DNA from: Crocosphaera watsonii WH 8501 | GTDB lineage: Bacteria > Cyanobacteriota > Cyanobacteriia > Cyanobacteriales > Microcystaceae | DNA: 64,000 bases | Assembly: GCF_000167195.1 (NCBI RefSeq) | Contig: NZ_AADV02000005.1 | Coordinates: 124,001 to 188,000, forward strand | Direction of reading: 5' to 3' | Shown: one piece after another, positions 27,113 through 36,400 of the stretch | Layout of the letters: each line of letters begins with the position of its first letter | Numbering within the stretch: position 1 is the first letter of the stretch | Translations under genes and position numbers: made by a program | Notes under the pieces: generated by a model | Databases searched by the model: none | Seen by the model: only the letters and a program-made list of their open reading frames with translations | What the model was told of the DNA's origin: nothing

Positions 27113-27526
27113 AGAGAGTTGAAAGGGTGATTAACGTAGATCAATTGTATTTTAAAACAGATTCTCACTTGCTTAAATAATTCTTTTGTTTGCTCCGAAA
27201 CTTGTGGAAAACCTGTGGAAAAGATTAGATGGTTTTCCATAGTTTTCTTAGTTTAATGTCCAAAATTCCTAATTTTGCCGTATAAATTCTTAGATAAAGC
27301 AATTAAATTAAATTTAGATAGAAGATAATCCCTAGAAAAATCCTAAAAATTAGCAAAAATATTAATTTATTAAAAATATTACTAAATTTTGTAACTTTAA
27401 GTAATTTTAATTTTTTCCACAGATTAATAAAAAACCTTAAATAGTAACATCAGTCACGGCAATTTTTGCCATTTTCCCGAAAAATGAGTACACTGGTCTA
27501 GTTTTACCCTCCAAACCTCCCACAGT
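27113..27526. other. oriC: Candidate chromosome replication origin (oriC) between dnaN and sulP
   Basis: The cyanobacterial DnaA box TTTTCCACA occurs three times: complement at 27203-27211 and 27214-27222, and direct at 27413-27421. A one-mismatch copy TTTTCCATA lies at 27233-27241. Between them is a very AT-rich stretch (about 27255-27412) suited to unwinding. In Synechococcus elongatus oriC lies next to dnaN (established knowledge). The gap must also hold both promoters. Confidence 0.6.
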
Positions 27527-29017
27527 ATGAGCGAAATTTTTACCAAAAAAGTTTGGTTTTCTAACGTAAAAAATGATTTATTATCAGGGACACTCGTTGC
27601 TTTAGCCCTCATTCCTGAAGCCATCTCTTTCTCCATTATTGCTGGAGTTGACCCCAAAGTGGGCTTATATGCCTCTTTTTGCATTGCAGTTATCACCGCC
27701 TTTATGGGGGGTCGCCCTGCCATGATTTCGGCGGCTACAGGAGGGATGGCCCTATTGATGACCACTTTAGTCAGAGATCACCCTGCCAACGGTTTACAGT
27801 ATCTTTTCGCCGCTACTATTCTTACAGGTATTCTACAACTTCTCTGGAGTTGGATCAAACTCGCAAACCAGATGCGGTTTGTGCCTCGTTCCGTAATGAT
27901 CGGATTTGTCAATGCTTTGGCTATCCTAATTTTCCAGGCACAACTCCCTCAGTTTCAAGGGGCTTCTTACCTAGTTTATGTCATGGTTGCTGCGGGCTTA
28001 GGTATTATTTATGGCCTACCACGACTAACTACCATCGTTCCTTCCCCTTTAGTGGCTATTATCATCATTACTGCTGTCTCTTGGATAGGAAAATGGGACA
28101 TCCCTACTGTGGGAGATCAAGGAGAGTTACCCAGCAGTTTACCGATTTTTGCTATTCCCCAAGTTCCTTTTAATTTTGAAACCTTACAAATCATCCTCCC
28201 TTATGCTTTAGCTCTCTCTTTGGTAGGGTTACTCCAATCCTGTTTAACGGCTAATGTTATTGATGATTTAACTGATAGCTCTAGCAATAAAAACCAAGAG
28301 GCCTTAGCTCACGGAACGGCCAATATTGTCACGGGATTTTTGGGCGGGATGGCTGGATCTGCCATGATTGGTCAATCGGTCATTAATGTTCGCTCCGGGG
28401 GAAGGGCCCGCCTTTCTACCCTCAGTGCCGGTATTTTTCTGTTTATTTTTATTATTATCTTTGGAAAATGGGTAGCAGAAATTCCTATGGCTGCCTTAGT
28501 GGCAGTGATGATTATGGTTTCTATTAGCACCTTTAACTGGGGTTCTATTATAAATATTGGCAAATTCCCTAAGAATGAAACCGCCGTCATGATCACTACT
28601 GTATTTATTACAGTTTTAACCCGTAATTTAGCCATTGGGGTATTAATTGGGGTGGCTATGAGTGCTATTTTCTTTAGTCGGAAAATTGCTAATCTCATTC
28701 ATGTGGATTCTTACTTAAAAGAAGAAAGTAATGAGCGCATTTATAGTGTCAATGGGCAAGTGTTTTTTGTCTCTGTCGATAGTTTCTTAAGTGCCTTTGA
28801 TTTCCGTGAGAAATTGAACAAAGTTATTGTAGACCTAACCTATGCTCATTTATGGGACCATTCCGCAGTGGATGCAGTGGATAAAGTGGTATTACGTTAT
28901 CGTAAAAGAGGGGTGAAGGTGGAATTAATTGGACTCAATGAAGCAAGTGCCACCCTTTTAGAACGATTAGCAATTCACGATCAGCCCGATCCTTTGGAGA
29001 ATATAGGCAATGATTAG
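27527..29017 (+). CDS. SulP-family anion permease with C-terminal STAS domain
   Basis: A 496-residue inner-membrane transporter. The N-terminal SulP motif is [20 protein letters not shown] with [23 protein letters not shown] following. About a dozen hydrophobic segments run to residue 390, then a STAS domain (about 400-490) with [12 protein letters not shown] and [20 protein letters not shown]. Substrates in the family include sulfate, bicarbonate and dicarboxylates; the sequence does not decide and I do not call it BicA. It ends at a convergent terminator. Confidence 0.88.
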   Translation: MSEIFTKKVWFSNVKNDLLSGTLVALALIPEAISFSIIAGVDPKVGLYASFCIAVITAFMGGRPAMISAATGGMALLMTTLVRDHPANGLQYLFAATILTGILQLLWSWIKLANQMRFVPRSVMIGFVNALAILIFQAQLPQFQGASYLVYVMVAAGLGIIYGLPRLTTIVPSPLVAIIIITAVSWIGKWDIPTVGDQGELPSSLPIFAIPQVPFNFETLQIILPYALALSLVGLLQSCLTANVIDDLTDSSSNKNQEALAHGTANIVTGFLGGMAGSAMIGQSVINVRSGGRARLSTLSAGIFLFIFIIIFGKWVAEIPMAALVAVMIMVSISTFNWGSIINIGKFPKNETAVMITTVFITVLTRNLAIGVLIGVAMSAIFFSRKIANLIHVDSYLKEESNERIYSVNGQVFFVSVDSFLSAFDFREKLNKVIVDLTYAHLWDHSAVDAVDKVVLRYRKRGVKVELIGLNEASATLLERLAIHDQPDPLENIGND

Positions 29018-29022
29018 ATTTT

Positions 29023-29048
29023 TTGTAGAGGCAAAATAGCCTCTACAA
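29023..29048. terminator. Bidirectional terminator between sulP and the next gene
   Basis: A 10-bp stem TTGTAGAGGC/GCCTCTACAA with loop AAAATA is preceded by a T-run and followed by AATT. It sits between convergent genes and can serve both. Confidence 0.75.
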
Positions 29049-29054
29049 TTGATC

Positions 29055-29402
29055 TCACGCACTGTATTGCCATTCTTGGGTTTTTTCTCTGACTTTCTCT
29101 AACTGATAGGCTAATAGTTCTCGGGTTTCCCGGTAACTTTCCAATTCAGTTAAATGGGGTTGTCCTCGTAATAATTGGCCTTGTTGTTCTAATTTTTCCA
29201 GTCTTTGGGTTGTTTGGGCAATAATTTTATTGGCTAAAGTTAGTTTTTCTGATAACTGCTGTTCATCTCCAGAAATCACCATAGGCATATCTAGAAGGTT
29301 AATCACCTTCTTAATGTCTGTTAAACACAGGGAAAGTTGTTCTTGATAATCCCTGAAAATCCCTTGTACTGTTTTACTGTGGTCAGTTGATAAATTCTTC
29401 AT
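29055..29402 (-). CDS. Small coiled-coil protein, function unknown
   Basis: A 115-residue, almost fully helical, soluble protein. Leu/Gln-rich heptads run from about residue 45 to 105 (LANKIIAQTTQRLEKLEQQG, then YRETRELLAYQLEKVREKT). No signal or membrane segment. It probably oligomerises. I cannot assign a family. Confidence 0.6.
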   Translation of the reverse strand: MKNLSTDHSKTVQGIFRDYQEQLSLCLTDIKKVINLLDMPMVISGDEQQLSEKLTLANKIIAQTTQRLEKLEQQGQLLRGQPHLTELESYRETRELLAYQLEKVREKTQEWQYSA

Positions 29403-29546
29403 GAAATTTAATCCTAAGTATACGACTCCTACAAAATAATTGGACTTGATACTAACACTGCTTTTTTATTAAAAGAGACTATTTTTAGATAGTTTTAAGA
29501 ATTTCGAGCATTCAATAATGGACAATGGACAATGGATAATGGATAA

Positions 29547-30389
29547 TTACCTCTCCCTAAAAGGCTTTCTTCTCTTACTTGACTCACGGAAAGAACTTAA
29601 CCATTCTCGAAAGGGTAATAAACTAGCTTCCCATAAGTTATTGTATACTTCTCCTGTTGTCAGTCCAGTGGGGGGAAACTCGTCACGACGGGGATGATAA
29701 TAGGTTTTAAAGACAATATCCCATAAGGGGAAAAAGGCTGCAAAATTCTTATCCAAATGTTCTGGTTGAAAGGAATGATGTAGACGATGGTATTGTGGGC
29801 CTGTAATCACTCGGGATAAATACCCTAAGTTTAACCGTAAATTCAAATGAATAAACTGTAACCAGATAATTGCTATGAAGGTAATAATACCCAATGATAA
29901 GCCGTTAAACTTAAATAATAACCCCATTGGCAACTCCAAACAGAATAGTAAAAAGGGATCTTCTAACCAATGGACTCGTCTTGTACTGGTGACATTAAGA
30001 GACACCTCACTATGATGAAACTTATGTTGCTCCCATAACCAAGTTGTATGTTGCCAACGGTGAAACCAATAGTAAAAAAAGTCTGTGACTAAAAAGTACA
30101 ATAATGCTATTAGTCCATAGGTTAGAGGATTATGGGGAACGGGTAAATTAATTAGAGGCAATTCTAGCCAATTTTGGATTAAATCAATTAATAAGCCAAT
30201 TCCTGTGGCCTGGAGGGCAAAACTCACTAATATATAGAAAACATACCATCCTAAATTAAACCAAACATGACTTAATGGTTGATGTTTTTCAACTGGCCTT
30301 ATACGTTCAATCAACATGAAGAAACCGTACATCAGAAAACCAGTTAAGATATATTTGGCAAAGTTAAGAAAATCAGAAAACAATTCCAT
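29547..30389 (-). CDS. Sterol desaturase / fatty acid hydroxylase superfamily protein
   Basis: A 280-residue integral membrane di-iron oxygenase. Histidine boxes are HRWQH...HKFHHS near 125-142, and HRLHH...H near 230, in the order and spacing of the FA_hydroxylase family. Four hydrophobic helices surround them. The substrate (carotenoid, sterol-like or fatty acyl) cannot be read from sequence. A heptad repeat of ACAATGG type lies just beyond its stop (29519-29545). Confidence 0.88.
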   Translation of the reverse strand: MELFSDFLNFAKYILTGFLMYGFFMLIERIRPVEKHQPLSHVWFNLGWYVFYILVSFALQATGIGLLIDLIQNWLELPLINLPVPHNPLTYGLIALLYFLVTDFFYYWFHRWQHTTWLWEQHKFHHSEVSLNVTSTRRVHWLEDPFLLFCLELPMGLLFKFNGLSLGIITFIAIIWLQFIHLNLRLNLGYLSRVITGPQYHRLHHSFQPEHLDKNFAAFFPLWDIVFKTYYHPRRDEFPPTGLTTGEVYNNLWEASLLPFREWLSSFRESSKRRKPFRER

Positions 30390-30495
30390 TGTTAAAATTA
30401 TTTAGATACTATATTTTTCATAAAAGTCCACTTATATGTTACCATAAAATATATTTTTTACCATATATTTTTTAATATTTACAGTTTTAACTTGA

Positions 30496-33400
30496 TTACA
30501 GATCAGATAAAAAGTCATCTAGTTCTTCTGGAGTAAAGTCCATTTTAGGAAAGTCAAGAGGTTTATATTCTCTTTCTTCACGGAATAAACAATAATTGAT
30601 GATGTCTTGTAATTTATCACTAAAATTATCCATGAGTTTATCAATAGTTTCTTGAAGACAAACTGACTTACTAAATGTCCAGTCAATGCGCAATTGATTA
30701 TTCATTATTAGGCTATTTATCTCAATCAAGCAACTTCTTTTATCTCTTTTACTCCTGGCATTGCCACTAGGTTCTTTTGCTATTTTAAAGGTGGATTCTG
30801 GAGTAAATAAATTATTGAATTGTCCGAAGTGATTAAAATGAATTTCTGCATTGGGAAGATTTTTTAATTGTTTTTTAATTGCTTTACCTCCTAAATAACG
30901 TAAGATTCCATAATTAATACCATGATCAGAAATATTATTTAATTGTTCTTTGATCCTGTTGATTGCCTCTAGATTATTTTCTGCTTTACTTAAATCAAAT
31001 ACTACAGGAAATAAAGTAGTAAACCAACCAATAGTACGGGATAAATCAACATCTTCAAATAAGTTTTCTCGCCCATGTCCTTCTAACTCTATCAGTAATT
31101 TCTTTTGTCCTATTAATGTTTCAAAGGTTTGCACTAAAGCAGCAATTAAAACTTCATTAATTTGTATTTGATGGCGACTAGGAATTTCTTTTAATAATCT
31201 TTGTGTGTCTTCTTCACTAAAGTTTAGGGATAGAGTTTCCGCCTCACTCATTATATTTTCACCTGTGGGTAAGTCAACAGGTAGAGGGGAAATTGAATTA
31301 TTAAACATAGTGAGATATTCGTCTAGTTTTGAGGTTATTAATTCAGAATTCACGTAACTTTGTAACTGTTCTGACCAATATTTAAAAGAGGTTGTTTTTT
31401 GCGGTAATAATATTTCTTTATTTTGATTTATTTGTTGATAAACTATCTGTAAATCTTCTAGAAAAATACGCCAAGAAAGACCATCAATTACTAAATGGTG
31501 CATGACTATTAAGAGGCGACTACTGCGATGATTTCCTAAGTTAAACCAAGCAATTTTAATTAATGGTTCTGTATCTAAAGAAAAGCTAGATTGTATTTGT
31601 GTAGCAGTGCTAGAAATAGCTAACTCTAAAACTTGATCGGGTAAGCTGGAGAAATCAATTTCTATAAAGGGAATAATATTATTAAGATCGTTGTTAACTT
31701 GTTGCCACCCTAACTCTGTTAGTTCAAAGCTTAAACGTAAAGCGTCATGATGTTCTAATAATTTAGTAATTGCCTGTTGTAAATTTTGTGTATTAATTTG
31801 CTGTTCAATTTCTAATAAAATAGCTTGATTCCAATGATGAGGATCTCTTAAATTTTGTTCAAAAAACCAGTTTTGAATAGGGGTTAAGGGAACCACACCA
31901 GTGACGGTTCCTTGTTCAGCTTTAATAGTGGATAAACTTTGATTAATAGCTGTAGCTAGTTTAGCAATAGTTTGGTGTTGAAATAAATCTTTTGGTGCAA
32001 GCTTTAATCCCATTTGTTTAGCTTTTGCTACCACCTGAATAGCGAGGATAGAATCACCACCTAAAGCAAAGAAATTATCATTAACACTAAGGCGATCGCA
32101 GCCTAAAACTTGACTCCAAATAATTGCTAAAGACTTTTCTTGGGGTGTCTCAGGAGCAATAAATTCTTGTTGTATATTAGTATTAATCTCCGGTTCAGGT
32201 AAAGCTTTACGGTCTATTTTTCCATTGGGAGTTAAGGGGAGTGAGTCTAAGATTACATATAGAGAGGGAACCATATAATCAGGTAAAGTTTCCTGAAGAA
32301 AACGGCGTAAATTTTCTTCTCCTGAAAATGTTGCTGTTGACTCTATAACCAGATATGCAACTAATCTTTTATTACCGTTATTATCTTCTTTGACTGTTGC
32401 TACAGCTTGAGCAATATCTGGATGTTTTAATAACTTGTCTTCTACTTCTCCTAACTCAATGCGAAAACCTCTTACTTTTACTTGATAGTCATTGCGGCCT
32501 AAATATTCAATTTCACCATCTTCTCGTAATCTTACCCTATCTCCTGTTTTATACAATCTTTCTCCCTCTCCAAAAGGACTGGGAATAAACCTTTCTGCGG
32601 TTAATACAGGTTGATGTAAATAACCCCTAGCTAACCCTTTTCCTCCTAAATATAATTCCCCTGGTACACCCATAGGCACCGGTTGCAAATAATGATCTAA
32701 AATATAAGCTTGGGTATTAGTAACAGCAAAACCAATACTAGGAGAATTTTGTGTTTCTGGGTTAATTAAAGCTACCGTTGAATAGGTGGTATCTTCAGAA
32801 GGTCCGTAAAGGTTAAAGACTTTTTCAACAGGAGAATTTTTGTATAATTTTTGAACAAGATGCTTAGAAAGAGCTTCCCCTGCTAAGTTAATGGTTTTGA
32901 CGCTGTTGGGAATAGCATTGAGTCTTAATAACTCAGTTGCTGCTGTGGGGACAGTATTAATTAAAGTTACTTTCTCTATATAAGATAACTCAGGTAAAGC
33001 GAGAGCATTGTCTACTAAGATAACGCTTCCACCCCAACTTAAGGGAACAAAAATTTCAAATACAGATAAGTCAAAACAGACAGAGGTTGATGCTAATACC
33101 CCTGATATTTGTTCTGAGGTAAAGGTGTCTTTTGCCCAGTTTAACAAGGAAGCTGTGCTACTATGGGCGATCGCAACTCCTTTTGGTCTTCCGGTGGAAC
33201 CTGATGTATAAATAAGATAAGCTAAATTTTGGGGTAAAACGTTAGTAGAAGGGTTAATGATAGGTTGTTCAGTAATTTTATCTTGATCTAAATCTAAATC
33301 AACAATTGTCACCCCTGGAGGTTGTAGAATATTACCTTGAGTGATCAGAATAGGTATTTTTGCATCTTCTATCATTAAAGCCAAACGTTCCGAGGGATAA

Positions 33401-36400
33401 TGAGGATCTAATGGTAAATAAGCTCCCCCTGCTTTTAAGATAGCCAGAAGTGTAATAATAAGGTGAGGGGAACGGTTTAAACAGACACCCACAGGGGTTT
33501 CCGGTTTCACTCCCAACTGTTGCAGATAATGAGCGAGTTGGTTGGCCTGACTATTTAGTTCGTGATAGGTTAATTGTTGAGTTTCATGGATAAGAGCGAT
33601 CGCATTAGGAGTATTTTCCACCTGCGTCTCAAATAGTTGATAGATCAAACTCCCAACTCCGGTGTCTCCCAGTCTCCCCATCTCCCCATCTCCCAACTCC
33701 GGTGTCTCCCAGTCTCCCCATCTCCCCATCTCCCCATCTCCCAGTCTCCCCATCTCCCAGTCTCCCCATCTCCCAGTCTCCCCATCTCCCAGTCTCCCCA
33801 TCTCCCCACTCCCCACACTTCCCACACCCAAAGGAAGACTCCACAAAGGTTGCTGAGGGTTAGCAATAATACCTGTAATTAAGGTTTGAAAATGCTCAGC
33901 TAAACGCTGTATTCTACTCTCTTCAAAAAGATCGCTATTATATTCAAAAGTAGCAGTTAAACCTTCTTTTGTTTCGCTCATAAACAAGGTTAAATCAAAC
34001 TTAGCTGTTGTACTCTCAGGTTTTATTGAGGTTAAAGATAAACCAGGTAACTCAATAGACTGCATAGGAATATTTTGCAGCACAAACATTACTTGAAACA
34101 AAGGAGTATAACTTAAATCTCTTTCTGGTTGTAATGCTTCCACTAACTGCTCAAAAGGAAGATCCTGATGACTATAAGCACCCAAAGTTGTCTCTTTTAC
34201 TTGTTGTAATAATTCTAAAAAGGTTATTGTCCCTGATAAACGAGTTCGCAGGGTTAAAGTGTTAGCAAAAAAGCCGATTGATTTTTCAGTTTCCCTATGG
34301 TTACGGTTAGCAATAGGAGAACCGACAATAATATCCTCACTATTAGTATAGCGATGTAATAGCACTTTAAACGCTGCCAACAGGATCATAAATAATGTAC
34401 TATTTTGCTGCTGACTTAACTGTTTTAAAGCGCTAGATATTTCTTCTGACAGTTGAAACGTCAAAGTATTCCCGTTAAAAGTTTGTATGGGGGGACGAGG
34501 GCGATCGCTTGGTATTTCTAATAAAGTTGGGGCATTTTCTAACTGTTTTTTCCAGTAAGTTAGTTGTGTTTCTAATGTGTCCCCTTGTAACCATTTTCGC
34601 TGCCAAGCTGCAAAGTCTAAATATTGTATGGGAAGTTTCGATAAAGAAGAAGGTTTTTGTTGTGAAAATGCTTGATATAATGCTGCAACTTCTTGAATAA
34701 ATATACCCACAGACCAAGCATCTGCTACACTATGATGAATTACCAATAGTAATATGTATTCTTCTTCTGCTAACTGGAGCAGTTTAACCCTTAATAAAGG
34801 ACTTTGCTCTAAGTTAAAAGGTTGTTTTATTGCATCTTCTACTAACTTTTTAGCAGATTCTTCTGAGTGAGGAATATTCTTTAAATCAATAATAGGTAAG
34901 TTTAAGGTTATCTTAGAATAAATTATTAGTTGAGGTTTTCCGTCAATAGTTTGAATACCAGTCCGTAAAACCTCATGACGACTAACCACTTCATTGAGAC
35001 TATTTTGCAGAACAGAAATATCTAGTTTACCTGTTAAACGAACTACACCAGGAATATTATAAAAAGGACTATCAGGTTCAAGTTGTGCCAAAAACCATTG
35101 TCTTTGTTGAGCAAAAGATAACGGTAACTCTCCATTACGCTCAATTTTTTCTAAGGGTAAAAATTCTTGTTTTCCTTCTCCTTCAATAGCTTTAGATAAA
35201 CTGCTAATAGTTGGTTTTTCAAATAATACTCGTAAGGGTAACTCCACTGAAAAAACTTGTCTAACTTGTGACATTACCCTTGTTGCTAGAAGAGAATGTC
35301 CACCTAACTCAAAAAAGTTATCTTCTACACTTATTTGACTAACCTTTAAAATAGTTGCCCAAATACCTGCTAAAATTTCTTCTGTTGCTGTTTTTGGAGC
35401 AACATAATCTTCACTATTTAATTCTATCTCTGGTAAAGCTTTCCGATCTATTTTTCCATTAGGAGTTAAGGGTAAACTGTCTAACTCCATAAACCGAGAA
35501 GGAATCATATAATTAGGTAATTTTTCCCCTAAAAACTCTTTTAAGTACCCGTATAATTTTATTTCACCCATTCTGTTCCCTGTTCCCTCTTCCCTATTCC
35601 CTTTCGTTACGATATAAGCAATTAAACTTTCTTCTTTAACAATAACAACAGCTTCTCTTACTTGGGGATGGGTTAATAATATTGTTTCTATTTCCCCTAA
35701 CTCTAAACGAAAACCTCTTAATTTTACCTGATAATCTATTCTACCTAAATATTCTATTTCTCCGTCTTCTCCATACTTCACTAAATCTCCTGTTTTATAC
35801 AATCTTTCTCCATCTATCCCCCCTTTTACCCCCTTACTAAGGGGGGTTGGGGGGATCGCAATAAATCTTTCTGCTGTTAACTCTGGCCTGTTTAAATACC
35901 CTCTAGCAATCCCCATTCCTCCAATATATAATTCTCCTGGTACACCGATAGGAACTCGATTATAATCTTTATCTAAAATATAAAATTGTGTATTATTAAT
36001 AGGTTTCCCAAGTCTAACTTTATCTGAGTTTACTTTATAAACCGATGACCAAATAGTTGTTTCAGTTGGTCCGTATAAATTCCAAACTTTCTTAGACTTT
36101 TGTTGCAGATATTGTGCTAAACCTGGATCTAATGCTTCCCCACCGCAGAAAATAGTTAAATCTTTTTTTCCTTCCCAACCTGATGAAACTAAGAGTTTCC
36201 AAGTAGCAGGAGTTCCTTGCATTACTGTCACTTGATGAGTTTCTAACTGTTGTGCAATACTAACACCATCAACAGCAATATTTCGAGCAACTAATATTAA
36301 CTTAGCCCCAACTATTAAAGGTAAATATAGTTCCAATGCAGCAATATCAAAGGAAAGGGTAGTAACAGATAATAAGGTATCATTATCTGTCAAACCTGGT

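Noticed and set aside
27679-28173. 164-residue frame inside the SulP gene
   Set aside because: It overlaps transmembrane codons of a well supported gene in another frame.
33637-33882. Open frames on both strands over the NRPS tandem repeat
   Set aside because: The repeat lacks stops in several frames; only the NRPS frame joins intact domains on both sides.
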